From Primulina eburnea (Eukaryota; Streptophyta; Magnoliopsida; Lamiales; Gesneriaceae), in contig NC_133103.1 of assembly GCF_022965805.1 (NCBI RefSeq), positions 52,216,386 to 52,280,385 on the forward strand: 64,000 bases of DNA. The letters run 5' to 3'. This document shows, piece by piece, positions 11,875 to 24,200 of the stretch. The number at the start of each line of letters is the position of its first letter. The first letter of the stretch is position 1. The position numbers and the translations under genes were made by a program. The notes beneath the pieces were generated by a model, which had not been told where the DNA came from, did no database searches, and worked only from the letters and a program-made list of their open reading frames with translations.

Positions 11875-12662
11875 TGTCTTGTGACCAAATTATGAATGTG
11901 TTTGGAAGTCGGTGAACGTGGTCGAGGACCTCTCCACCCCGTTAAATTATGAACGAGTTAGATCACGGTTGGAAATCGTTAAATTATGAACGGGGACCAA
12001 CCAGCCATGTAAATTATGAACGGAGATCTCATGTATGTGGCAGTGGATACGTCCCTGTCAGCCCAGTACTGTGGTTTGTCTGATCAGGCGTTTATTATGT
12101 ATGGGTCACTTGCTTTGAAACATCCTCTACGAAAATGATGAAGTTACGTATGTTCAAGTATGCAGTATGTTTATGAAAGTTTATGTTGATGGCACGTCTA
12201 GTTATGTACGTACGTATGTTCAAGTTCATTTTGCAAGTTCAAGTTTCAAGTATGTATGTTCTATTTTAAAGTGCATGCGATTTTATTACGTAGTACTCGT
12301 TATTCCAGTTTATACATGTTGAGTCTTTAGACTCACTAGACTTGATCGATACAGGTGAGTTTGTTGATGAGGAGACAGGAGGTGGCGACCAAGGGGCATG
12401 CTTGGACTGAGCGGGAGGCTAACCCGAGGACCGCAAATTTTATGTTTTTACGCAAATGTTAATTTACTCTGATTTCATATTCTGATGGATATACTTTGAG
12501 CAAACCTTTTGTGAGCAAATCTTATTGTGGTTATTTTGAATAACCATTTCTTATGGGGGACTTGGTTGAGATATTTCATGGCAAACTTTGAAGGTTGTTT
12601 TATGTTTAAAAAAATTTTAAATTTTTCCGCAAATTTTGAGTATAAAAAGTACGGTACGTTAC
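11875..12662 (+). mobile_element. Right part of older LTR-like remnant
   Basis: This continues the sequence interrupted at 9641. It contains several AAATTATGAACG repeats (11900-12020) and a TTGAGTCTTTAGACTCACTAGACTTGATCGAT-like stretch (from 12318). The G-rich GAGGAGACAGGAGGTGG segment (from 12369) is typical of plant gypsy LTRs. It ends GGTACGTTACA near 12662. I cannot place its 5' end. Confidence 0.45.
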
Positions 12663-13256
12663 AATGACCATTATTGATTAATATTAAAATCTCAATGTGA
12701 TACGAAATTTAAAGATATTCAAAATTAATCATGCTCCAATCCTATATAATCAAATTATATAAAGCGTTTTCATAATAATCTCATTAATAATAATCCGGAT
12801 TAGATCATTCTAAAATGAACCATGCTAACAATTTTAAATTAAAGATCCCAACTTTAATTTCTAATTGCGGACAAATTTAGATAATTATATTTTAAATATT
12901 ATCCTCTTGTATATAACACTTATATAAAATTATTTAAAATCACATAATAATAATCTTGGGATTCCAGATATTTATAAAGCATCAAAAAACATGCATGCAA
13001 AAAACAATATTGAAATATTTCTCACATTTATTAAAAACATTTGTTTTTGGGCACAAATCCCAACAATTAACACGTGGGATGCCTTGTCAATACTTTGGTG
13101 GGAAAAAAACTAAAAATGAAAAATTGATAGACAAAAAGACCGAAAACGAAAATGTATCAGTTTATTAAAATATAATTTTTCCTGTACATTCACAAAAACG
13201 TCTCCCAATGTTAATGATATTATTCGATAACATGTCTGGAAAAAAACTAGAAGACA
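12663..13256. other. AT-rich spacer, no gene seen
   Basis: Low-complexity AT-rich sequence with only short chance frames. No ELIP exon 1 or exon 2 could be found here upstream of the ELIP exon-3 remnant. Confidence 0.6.
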
Positions 13257-13390
13257 AAAAATCTTTTCGCAGATACAAAACGAAGGGATCCTGAGGTTTA
13301 TCCGGACAATGGTGGTGCTATATGTAGCATCACTTGTCCCATTGTTTAAGGGTGTGACCATGGATTCGAAATCGGGGGGATTGATGACAT

Positions 13391-14169
13391 TTTGAAGGGA
13401 AATATATTTATTTTATTTAATTGATATAATTTCTTATCTTAAATAATTTCCTTAATATTATCTTTCCTTGTGGATTTGATTTTGTATAATATTTATAAGA
13501 TTTTGTCTTTCTAAATAATGAGATAATTATGCAAATATTATCATGATATGGTATCAATGTTTAAAAGAGAAGTTTATTTTCTAGTTAAATTCTTACCTTC
13601 CTTATCTTATAGATTTCCTTGTGAGATGAGGAATACGATAAATAAGAGAAACGATGATAGTGATGGTGTTGGATGGACTCTTTATCAATCATACGCTCAC
13701 TTTCGCACTTCGTGGAATCTCAGAGAAAAATATTATCAACGTTGCTACTACTGTGAAGAGAGTCGTTGCGCGTGCTGCCGTGATTGTTAGGATACTTCAG
13801 ACAACACGCGTGCAAGTGTTGGCTGAAGATTGTGTTTCGTTGCCTCAAACTTTTGGATCGATTCTTTTATTTATTTAATAATTTTATTCTGATTGTTTAT
13901 TTTTAGAAAGCATTTGTTTTCTCAAATTATTGAGAAAATTGATTTTTGTGAAGATCACTAGTGATAGGTTTTTGTAAACGTTTCGATTTTCTTGTGATTA
14001 ATTTTTGTCCTGAGCCATACATGTACTTATACTTGTGCATATTTAATCTTGTCCATCTATTTATTTAAAGTCAATTTGTGTTACAAATTTTAATATTCTG
14101 CTACATGTTGTTTTAAATGTTGTAACATTTGACACAACATTTAATTCTAATAAAACACAAATTCATAAC
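13391..14169 (+). mobile_element. Unclassified insertion in ELIP0, possible retroelement remnant
   Basis: The sequence starts TGAAGGGAAATATATT directly at the ELIP break. A short LTR-like stretch could end ATATTATCA at about 13542, followed within a few bases by TGGTATCAATG, which resembles a tRNA-Met primer-binding site. No recognisable Gag or Pol follows. The same insertion resumes at 16960-17010 beyond the solo LTRs. The identification is weak. Confidence 0.35.
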
Positions 14170-14174
14170 CTTAC

Positions 14175-16954
14175 TGTAAAATCCAAGATTCGGTTTTATC
14201 ATGATAGTATTTGTAATTTTAGAATACTAAGATTTTCTAAACGTTGAGTGGATGATTCTATCGTGTGCGATATTTTGAACTCAAGAATTTAAGATAATAT
14301 CAGGTATATTTTCGAACTTTGAGCAAATAAAGATCTAAGATTTGAGATGATATTGAGATACCGAGATAAAAATCAAGCAAAGGATAATGCAATCCCTAGA
14401 ATTCGAATTCAATAGTGTATATATTAGATAATTTCGAAATTTGATAAAGATGAAAGATTTGGATTTCGGATATCATCCAAGATCATGTATAGATCACGAT
14501 TCTAGATGAAGATTTGATTCAAGTTTAAACGCGCTAATAATACACGATCGAGATAGCAGCCAACCCCTGTAAATAGGAGGGCCTAGTATCTCGAAATTCA
14601 CACCTCAATTCACTCCAAATTTTTGAGTTGGTCTCCCTAGGTCCCCTAGGAATTTTCGATATTTTCTCAACCGAGTAGCGAAACGCTGCCGTCCAGTCGC
14701 CGAAGAAGGAAATTCGAAATTTCAAGTGCAAGAAACCCTAGCCTTTCACGTTTTTTTTCAAGATCTAAGGTAAGTGGGCTTGTTTTAAATTGTTAAATTT
14801 TTGGTGCATGTATCTTCGATTTTGTAAAAATTCGGTCGAGTATAATCCTTCTTCTACCATCTTCTGGTTACGATTTTTGGCCTGAGTTATATTTTGACAC
14901 TGTGAGAATTCAACTTTATATGGGTGGGAATCCCAACCATGACGTACCTTTACGCGGTAAGGGACATAACCGCTATACGGTCTCGCCCTCTTAGAGGAGT
15001 AAAAATTAGAAACTGATATCAGTAAACCAAGAAAGTAGATGAATCTCAGTGTCTGGTTAATGTTATGCATGTGTTATGAAGTATGTATGCAAATCATGAA
15101 AATTCGAAATTTATGCATGTTGTTTTATTGTGATCGATATGTCCCTCACTTGCTGAGTATTTCCTAAAATACTCACCCCCTTACAACCCTCCCGAGATAA
15201 ATCCGAAGAACAGGTCGAGGAAGAGGAATCTGAACAATTCTGGATGTCACGCCCCGAGACCGGGGTTAGTCGAAATCGACGTTGTTTATCAATCACACAA
15301 TTAAAAACAACCAACCTCGTAGCACAGTATAAACCGAAAACCAGTTTATTTCATAATTTCTCAATAAACTTATGTCTTTACAACTGAAATAAATAATGTG
15401 GAAGCGTCTTATATGAAATTAAAACAACGAAATTCGAAATAAAGATAACATGACTAATACTAAATCTCGAAGAATCACTATCCCCAGAATTGTTCTGATT
15501 CCTCTTGATTCCTCCTCAGATTTCTCCGGGACATGTTGTAAGGGGGTGAGTATTTTGGGAAATACTCAGCAAGTGGGAGATATTGAACACAATATAAAAA
15601 AAGTCTTAACACATTTTCTAAAACAACATATATCTACAACATGCTTTTCATAATTGTAACATCATAATCATATCATAACAACACTGCGATTTTTTTTCAT
15701 GGTTTACTGACGTCAGTCCCTAAGTTTTAATCCTCTAAGGGGGCGAGGCCATAGAACGGTTCTATCCCACTGTTAAGGGCCATATGTTGGAATTCCACCC
15801 ACTTTCAGGGAATCCTCACAGTGCCAAACATAAACGTACCAAATCTCATAAAATCGTATAGAAGGGAGACGGTGCTCGACCGAATTTTAAAACCGGAAAT
15901 CGAAATTTCATATGCATAAACCGAATTTTAAATCTTAAAAACAAGCCCACTTATCTTAGACTGGAAGAAAACGTGAAAAACTCGGAAACCATAGAAGAAT
16001 CATGCTTCGAAAATGCAACATCACCTCTACCGAAAAATCACCCGTCTTGTAAAATTCGTTGCACCTTATTGAACCGTTGGATCGAGCTCAAACTTTGACA
16101 GTACGTTACAAGTACGTTAATTAAATTATGAACGTTGGAGATCGAGTTTGAAGTTGTTTTATTCTGCTTATGGACAAAAAATCATAGGCATGCTGTTTCT
16201 CGCCTAAAATCTGAGCAGTTTTCTTACGAAGGCTATAATTGAAAAACTAACAGTTGGATTTGGCTGAAATTTGGATATATTATTCAAAACATATGGAAGC
16301 ATATTATGAATGGTGAAGATCGGATTCCGAGCACCCGAGCGAGAGAAACGAATTTATGAACATGAATACAATTTTGATGACTCGTGCAGAATTTTTGAAG
16401 AGAAATTTCGAAAATTGGAGAGCAAAAACTCGAAAATTTGATGTGTAAATGATGTGAAAATTCTGAATGAAAGCTTCTCCTATTTATAGGAGTTGGTTGC
16501 TATCGTGATCGAGTGATATCGCGCGTTTAAATTCTGAATCAAATCTTTATCTAGAATCGATATCATATCAAATCTTATATCTTTATCTGATATAAATATT
16601 CTATCAAATCTTATATTTTTATCTGGTATCAATATCCTATCAAATCTTAGATCTTGGTTTATTTATCCCAAAATTAGGCTTATCATGAAAATTCTTATAT
16701 CCAAAAATAGTCGGAGTTTCACATCGGGGCTGGTGATTTTCGAGTTTATTAGTCATGTTAATTGTTATCAAGTTATTTCCTTGTAAAACGTTTCCGCATT
16801 TAATTCTTTTCAGTTGTAAAGACATTGGTATTTTTATGAGATTTATGAAATAAACTGGTTTCGGTTTATACTGTGCTACGAGCCTTGTTGTTTTTCAATT
16901 GTGTGATTGATGAACAACGTCGATTTCGACTAACCCTGGTCGCGGAGTGTGACA
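14175..16954 (+). mobile_element. Solo LTR (family B), plus orientation, TSD CTTAC, with a nested LTR
   Basis: It starts TGTAAAATCCAAGATTCGG and ends GTCGCGGAGTGTGACA. The duplication CTTAC is present at 14170-14174 and 16955-16959. The element is interrupted at 15245-16723 by a second LTR of the same family in the opposite orientation; without it the LTR is about 1.3 kb. A TATA-like string (CTGTAAATAGG, about 14567) lies about 0.4 kb from the start. No internal domain remains. Confidence 0.88.
15245..16723 (-). mobile_element. Nested solo LTR (family B), minus orientation
   Basis: On the minus strand it begins TGTGAAACTCCGAC (16723) and ends CGGGGCGTGACA (15245). It contains CCTATAAATAGGAG (minus strand, about 16480-16493) as a plausible TATA box. 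Its body is a reverse-complement match to the surrounding family B LTR. The host LTR sequence is continuous across it (CAATTCTGGA | TCGGGGCTGG). The flanking duplication is no longer exact. Confidence 0.85.
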
Positions 16955-17103
16955 CTTACACTATTGTTATCATATTAACGTTGATCTGTCAAGCAATATT
17001 CTTTACAAATGTGATGCATAGCTTTGGAACGGAAGGTTTGAAATGGTAGGATTGATAGCTTTGGCTTACATCAAGTTTGTAAATGGCGGGCGGGACTTTT
17101 GTG

Positions 17104-17255
17104 TGAAAGTTTCTTATGGGCATGTTTTATTCCATTATGGTGGTGATGAAGTCTTCTTATGTGTAAAGAATAATGTAAATTTAAATAATATAGTGATTTT
17201 TTATGCTGAGATTGTTTAATTAAATGTTTTTTGTTCTGAAACTCTAATAGTTTTC

Positions 17256-17334
<79 letters not shown>

Positions 17335-17918
17335 TCAATTATGGTTAGTTCTAAATCTATTAAAAAAAAATTCCTAACGTACTTTCAGTTCTTTGACATT
17401 ATTATATATCATTTGTATTCTAAATATAAATTTAATAAAAAATCCATTAAATTTACAAGTATTGAAATATAATAAAATTGAGGATGAAAATTTTTATGAA
17501 GATTGTACGTAAATAAAATACAAGTATGTTGGCAGGATTGTACCAAAATTTAAACTTAATTTAATTGAAGTAGAGATTAATTTAGTTAAAACTTAGAGTA
17601 ATTAACTTATATTTTATGTTAAATATAACGTAAAAATACATAGGATGAAATTTACAAAATAGAATTATTTTGATAATATCCTCACATTAATTTATTTATT
17701 AATTAAAAATGTCGTAGCTAGACACTATTATTTAATTATACCACAAAGAAATTTAAAGGTCAATAACTAAAATTTCATTTATATTTTCTCAAAGTTTTTA
17801 TAAGAAAGATCCAGAATCCTCACTCCCGACCAGAGTTCAAGGTCACTTAATCACCAGTATGGGTCACCATTCCTACTGAAAAATGATATGACATGGGCAT
17901 TTGTTAGAGGACAAGGTA
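17104..17918. repeat. ELIP0 downstream spacer with (TTA)n run
   Basis: AT-rich array spacer, homologous to 20069-20400 and 31156-31450. It holds a long (TTA)n microsatellite at about 17256-17334. Near 17818-17842 there is a vestige of the 19-bp minisatellite end (CTCACTCCCGACCAGAGTTC), and then the start of an ELIP relic (TTGTTAGAGGACAAGGTATGGGC) that is cut by the next solo LTR. No gene seen. Confidence 0.7.
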
Positions 17919-17923
17919 TGGGC

Positions 17924-18373
17924 TGTAAGGCTCGAGAAATTTAACCTGTTAATCTGAAATAAATTGACGATGATTATTATAATCTATTGGTGATAATGGA
18001 TATGATTATGGACATAACGGATCGGACTGGGAAAGACGAAATAAAATCAAAAGAGGTGCAAAAAGAAGTCCCCGCGCACATGCGCGACATTTATGGGCGC
18101 ACATGCGCGAGGAGGACAGAACCATGCGCGCACATGCGCAACATGTATGGACGCACATGCGCGAAGAAGACAGTAGCTGCGGCACATATGTGCGAGTAGA
18201 CACACACATATGCGCGACATGGCCAGAAGCTTCGGCTAGATACGCGCATATGCGCGAGAGGCAGAAATGCAGAAGTGCCGAGCCGAACATCCGGCGCATA
18301 TGCACGGCTTTGTGCGCGCATATGCACGAGGCATGCATCATGGAAAATCGACATTTGGTTTCTCTCGTGCAAC

Positions 18374-18416
<43 letters not shown>

Positions 18417-19883
18417 ATATAAAGACAAGCAATATTTCCTCAGAAACAAAGGAAAGAATCGTAGGGAAAAGCTTCTGGAGAAAAATCCGTCCGTCTGATT
18501 TTGAATCCGACTTCAGTGCTGTGTTCCTATCAACGCAGGCTACAACTGGACGTAAGTTTTGTTACGTTTAGACATGATTTGAAATTATGATATTGTCAGA
18601 ATTGAATACGAATAAGATATGATATTTCTGCTACAGTAGACATTGTATAATTGAAGTCAGATTAAAGAATAGACTGTTTCTGAAATTGTTATGAATTTCA
18701 GAGTTGAATTGATTAAGATTTGATATCAGAGTTGTATTGTTATTGATTATGAGTTATATTAATACCGATTATGACTCGTGGTATTATTTCTGTGATGTTG
18801 TGATTGACGGATTTATCGAGACTGTATCGTTATGCCGTCGAAACATCAGTTGATTTATAGTGATCAGATTCGGTATTGCTTTAGATTGTATTGTTGTACT
18901 GTATGTCGATTGACATTGATCAGACTGTATGTTGATGTGAGTATTGATCAGAACAAGTTTTGAATTGAGTTATATACTGATATTGTAATTATACGATTGT
19001 CATTGCCAGACTGGGTATGGACATATCAGAATACAAAACTTCGTCTTCGTCACACCGGGAAGGCAAAGGTATAAATAAATGTTGATTCGGGATTGCACAA
19101 CTCGAGTTAGGTTTGACTTGAGTTTCCCAAAATCACATACTTTATTTTATTGCATTGATATTTGCAGATTATCAGATTGATATGTTTAGTATTGAATGAT
19201 AACAGAGCCAGAGTTTGAGTTTTGGGTAGATCAGCCTAGCTAGGACAGAACCGTCGAGTCTTTGTCAGAACCGCGAAGACTCTAGACTTACGGTGTATTG
19301 ATGAGCTTAGATGTAGATCGACTTCTATTGTAGACATTCGATACAGCATGCCGAAATCTAAATTAGATCAGGATCCCTAGGTTAGAAATAGATTAAGATA
19401 AGATAACAAGTCATTGACTTAAATAGAGATTCGTATTAATTCATGTAATCATATTGGATACATGTTTTAATAATTGTTTATGCTTTTATATATGTTTATA
19501 TTAAATGCATATGTATACATTGTTTATACTGGGATATGTATATCTCACCGGAGTTATCCGGCTGTTGTCTTGTTTGTATGTGTGCATGACAACAGGTGGG
19601 GCAAGATCAGGGTCAAGAGGATGATGAGAGATCGAGATTAGAGTGGTGATTCCGGACTTGGATGTAGACTTGGTTTAATACTTGAAATTTAGTAGTTGAA
19701 CCTTAGACTAGTTTGAATAATTTTTGTACATTATTGTACTTTTATACTGAGATGTATATTAATAAATTTCATTACGTTCCGCACTTATATTTTAAAAAGA
19801 AAAATTTTTGGACCCTGTTTATCTTAATTGATAATTAAATCTCAAAGATAGTTAAGAAGATAATTAGCGTCCGGGTCCCCACA
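17924..19883 (+). mobile_element. Solo LTR (distant family A relative), 1960 bp, TSD TGGGC/TGGGA
   Basis: It starts TGTAAGGCTCGAGAAATTT and ends GCGTCCGGGTCCCCACA. The target duplication is TGGGC at 17919-17923 and TGGGA at 19884-19888, and the ELIP relic reads straight through it. It shares the family A ends and the ATCTCACCGGAGTTATCCGG segment. Its GC-rich palindrome cluster has entirely different sequence (18073-18330). A (TA)n run follows at about 18374-18420. Confidence 0.9.
18073..18330. repeat. Cluster of about nine GCGCAyATGCGC palindromes
   Basis: Repeated short inverted repeats include CGCGCACATGCGCG at 18073-18086 and a perfect 14-bp palindrome CGCGCATATGCGCG at 18243-18256. Seven further variants lie near 18098, 18126, 18149, 18181, 18203, 18293 and 18314. 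The cluster occupies the same place in the LTR as the hairpins in family A. Confidence 0.9.
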
Positions 19884-19888
19884 TGGGA

Positions 19889-20068
19889 AGTCGTCAGAGG
19901 ACAGGGCGTGAGCGTATATCAAATAAGGAACAATGTATATGCACTATAATCGATGTCGTCTTCTTCCCTACAAATACCGAGTTTGTAAATGGCGAGACTC
20001 TTGTGGGAGAGTTTTTTATGGACATGTTTTTTTCCATTATGGTGTTGATGAAGTGTTCTGATGTGTAA
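19889..20068 (+). pseudogene. ELIP exon-3 relic (type II)
   Basis: This continues the relic started at about 17900. One frame reads NTEFVNGETLVGEFF before a stop at 20068, which aligns with the YTEYLKGGTLV C-terminus of ELIP with the true stop lost. It lacks membrane helices and a start. The same relic recurs at about 30950, 43570 and 54078. Confidence 0.6.
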
Positions 20069-20157
20069 AGAATAATGTAAATTTAAATAATATAGTGATA
20101 TTTTACGGTGAAATTGTTTAATTAAATATTTTTTGTTCTGAAACTCTAATGGTTTTC

Positions 20158-20188
<31 letters not shown>

Positions 20189-21039
20189 TAAATTATGGTT
20201 AGTTCTAAATCTATAAAAATATTTTTTTTCCCTAACGCACTTTTAGTTCTTTGACTTTATTATATATTATTTGTATTCTAATATAAATTTAATAAAAAAA
20301 TCATTAAATTTACAAGTATTGAAATATAATAAAATTGAGGATGAAAATTTTCTGAAAATTATACATATATAAATACATAAATAAATACAAGTATGTTGGC
20401 AGGATTGTACCAAAATTTAAACTTTAATTAAGTAGAGCTTATAATTATTCTTTTATGTTTGGCAAAGAGTAGGTATCTTGTGAGACGGTCTCACGAATCT
20501 TTATCTGTGAGATGTGTCAACTATACCGATATTCACAATAAAAAGTAATAATCTTAGCATAAAAAGTAATAATTTTTCATTGATGACCCAAATAAGAGAT
20601 CCGTCTCACAAAATACGACCCGTGAGACCGTCTCACACAAGTTTTTACTGTTGGCAAAACTTATATTTTATGTACTAGCATTTCTATCAAGTGTGTAGTC
20701 TAAAAGTTAAGTAATCAAAGCTCGTGCAGCATTTTCGTCTAGTTTTTGATATAACGTCGAATATTTCAGCATATCTTGGCACCACACCAACAGACCGCAC
20801 CAGCAGGCTCTTGTGTCAAATCAGCATTTTTTGAGCTCATATGAGTATTTTTCGGTGATACATTAGCACTCTAACAAAATTATATACTAAAAGCAAAAAA
20901 AGAAATCAGAGTTAACAAACCGAAACCAAAATTTGAATACTTAGCGAACCCAAACCCGAAATGAGACAAGTTTAGTTCAAGACCAAAAAAATTATTTTCC
21001 GTTAATTTTTTAGTTGGAAACGAACAAGAATCAACACAA
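20069..21039. other. ELIP1 distal upstream spacer
   Basis: AT-rich spacer with a (TTA)n run (about 20159-20188) and one MITE (20477-20641). It aligns with 31156-32100, 43791-44765 and 54301-55250 upstream of the other ELIP promoters. No gene seen. Confidence 0.7.
20477..20641. mobile_element. MITE-like element, about 165 bp
   Basis: The ends are CTTGTGAGACGGTCTCAC and GTGAGACCGTCTCACACAAG, which are inverted and internally palindromic. There is no coding capacity. Matching copies upstream of the other ELIP promoters lie at 31532-31696, 44201-44366 and 54680-54844. Confidence 0.8.
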
Positions 21040-21044
21040 GTACC

Positions 21045-21299
21045 TGAGAAAAATTGGAAGAAAATGATTTTCTTTCACTTGATAATTTTTTTATTGAATC
21101 ACACAGTGTATATATATACAGAGGAGTTCTCGAAATTGCAAAATGCTATATTTAGACAAAAGAATAAATAAAGGAAAGTCATAATTATGGTTGAGATTTG
21201 ACAGCACTAATTCTTCCATTAATTTTTCCATTGATGCTTCCAGAATTTGAGTCACGGCTGATGTGCCTAATCCCTTCTGATTGTAGAGTTTCCTTAACA
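21045..21299 (-). repeat. 3' LTR of copia element
   Basis: 255 bp, adjacent to the purine tract. The pol frame continues about 115 nt into this LTR before its stop at 21185. Confidence 0.95.
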
Positions 21300-24200
21300 T
21301 GCCCCCTCAAAGTGGGCTGTGGAGGTAACGAAACACCCAAATTGTAGCGAAAAGTGCTGAACAGGTTCTTAGGCAGAGGCTTCGTGAATATGTCAGCTGG
21401 CTGAGACGAAGAAGCAATGTATCGAGTGATCAAGGTCCCCATAGCAACCTTTTCCCGGACAAAATGATAATCGATTTCAATGTGTTTAGTTCTAGCATGA
21501 AAAATAGGATTTATAGACATATGAAGAGCGCTGATGCTGTCACAAAATAATTGAGGTGGTTGAGGAAGATAAATGCCAATGTCACGCAATAATGAAACCA
21601 ACCATGTTAATTCAGCTGTGGTGACTGCCATCGAGCGATATTCAGCCTCCGAACTTGATCTCGAAACAGTTGGTTGTTTCTTAGAGCACCAAGAAACACA
21701 GTTTGCACCAAGAAATACACAAAAACCAGTTGTGCTTCTTCTAGTTGTAGGACAACCACCCCAATCAGCATCACTAAAACCACAGAGAGAAATCGGGCTT
21801 TGAGAGAGATAACGAATACCAAGGGATTGAGTGCCTTTGAGGTACCTTAATATGCGTTTTACAGCCTTGAAATCAGCCATATTGGGATGACTAAAACTTT
21901 GACAAACACGGTTGACAGAATGAATGATGTCAGGTCTTGTGAATGTAAGATATTGAAGCGCACCAACTATACTGCGATATGTAAAGGCATCTACTGGTTC
22001 ATCATCTTGAGTGGTTGGCCGATCTTTGAGCACCATTGGCGTTTTGTTTGGAGAGCTGTCAAGCATTTTGGTTCGTTGAAGTAAATCCTTAATATACTTT
22101 GTTTGTGACAAAAACAGACCACCAGGGAAAGGCTTGACCTCAATGCCGAGAAAATAATGTAAAGGACCTAAATCCTTTATCGCAAATTCATGTGCCAACT
22201 GACTAATTAACATTTGTATAAGTGAGCTATCATTTCCAGCGACAAGAACATCATCAACATAAATAAGAAGAATGATTGTAACTGTTGCAGAGTGGAGTAT
22301 GAATAAGGATGAATCAGATTTGCTGCAAGAGAATCCAAGATGGAGAAGGAACTGTGACAAGCGATCAAACCAAACACGAGATGCTTGTTTGAGTCCATAT
22401 AAGGACTTTTTCAGCAAGCATACATGATGTGGGTGCTGCGCATCAAGAAAACCTGGCGGTTGTTCCATGTAAACTGTCTCCTTAAGATGTCCATGTAAAA
22501 AAGCATTTTTCACATCAAGTTGTCTCATGTCCCATTTGAGAGAGATAGAGAGAGCAGTAACAAGTCGAATTGTGGTTGGTTTAACCACCGGACTGAAAGT
22601 TTCAGTGAAATCAATTCCATCCATTTGTGTGAATCCTTTTGCTACTAATCTAGCTTTATAGCGATCAATCAACCCGTTGTCATGATATTTGATGCGAAAG
22701 ACCCACTTTGAGCCAACAACATTAGCATTTGGTGGTCGAGGGACAAGCTGCCAAGTTTCATTTGAATATAAGGCTTGCAACTCCTCATTCACGGCATCAA
22801 CCCATTTTGGGTCTTTGAGCGCCCTTTTGAGAGTTTTTGGTTCAGAGTCTTCACTGGTAGCTAGAAGGACATAATCTTTTAGATGACTTGGCAGACATCG
22901 ATCACGCAGCGGTCGTGTAGAAGTAGCATTGTTGGATGATGAAGGATGTATCACGATCTGCTCATCATGAGGCATATAAGATGAAGGATTAGAAACTGAT
23001 TCGGGTTGAGATGTGTCATTTCTTGAACATCAGACTTCTAGAGAACTGATTTCCTCATTTTGACATTTATCGGACGAGTTGTCAAGAGATTGTGATTCTA
23101 TATTTGTGGCACAAGAATTATCTGCACAAGAATTATCAGATTGAGATGCCCCTGCAAGAAAAATAGGATTATAACAATCTATATTTTTAATGGGCAGAGT
23201 ACTTTCTGAAATTGATTTTGGAATATTGGTTTCTGGTAGTTCCTTTTGATCAACTCCAATCCATTCATCCATAGAAGGAAATTCAGATAAAACAAGCTCC
23301 GAAGAAGTTGGTGAAGAACTGGAAGGCTTGTAAGGAAACACTTCTTCATTAAAAATCACATGTCGTGATATAAAAACTTGTCGAGTCCGAGGTTCTAAAC
23401 AACGATAACCTTTATGAATGGAGCTGTAACCAACAAAGACACAAGGATAAGTCTTTTTGGTAAATTTTGATCCACCCCGATATCAAAGTGATGGGAAACA
23501 TTGGCATCCTAACACCCGCAAGCTGCTGTAATTTGGATGCTGCTTGTAAATTTTGTAGTATGGAGTGTCATTCTGCAAGACTGAAGATGGCAATCGATTG
23601 ATTAAATAAGCTGCTGCAAGAAAAGCTTCAACCCAAAGAGAAAGAGGCATGTTTGCATGAAACATCATTGTTAGACCCATCTCAACAATGTGGCGATGTT
23701 TGCGTTCGGCGACTCCATTTTGTTCAGGAGTTCCAGGACATGAGACATGAATATCAATTCCACAATCATATAGAGAAGCTATAAACCTTTTAGAGCTAAA
23801 TTCACCTCCACCATCGCATTGAAAGACTTTAATTTTTCTGTCAAATGGTTTTCAACCAATTTCTTGAACCTTATGAAGCAATCAAAAAACTCGGATTTCT
23901 TCTTTAAAGGGTAAATCCATGTAAATCGTGAGAAATCATCCACAAAGATCACGTAATAACGACAACTTTGATTAGAAGATAAAGGTGCAGGACCCCATAA
24001 ATCACAATGAATCTTCTCAAGAGGATACGTCAAAGTTTTATTTAATTTTTGAAACGGCAATTTACAACTCTTTCCCATTTGACAACTAACACATATTGTA
24101 GGTTTAGATATCCAATGGACAATATCTATAATTTTCTTTTCTTTCAGGGTATGTAAAACTTTAGAGCTGGGGTGTCCAAGACGTTGATGCCATATACTAG

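Larger units (their letters stand above)
13257..17103 (+). pseudogene. ELIP pseudogene (ELIP0), exon 3 only, split by 3.6 kb of insertions
   Basis: 13257-13390 matches ELIP exon 3 from ATCTTTTCGCAGATACAAAA through the second membrane helix, ending ATTGATGACAT. The match resumes at about 17011 (GATGCATAGCTTTGGAACGG) and runs to the stop at 17101-17103. The encoded product would be an early light-induced protein, but helix 1 and the transit peptide are absent, substitutions are frequent, and the frame is cut by foreign DNA (13391-17010). The C-terminal segment reads like IKFVNGG rather than TEYLKGG, a feature shared with the array relics. This is the leftmost and most decayed ELIP copy. Confidence 0.85.
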
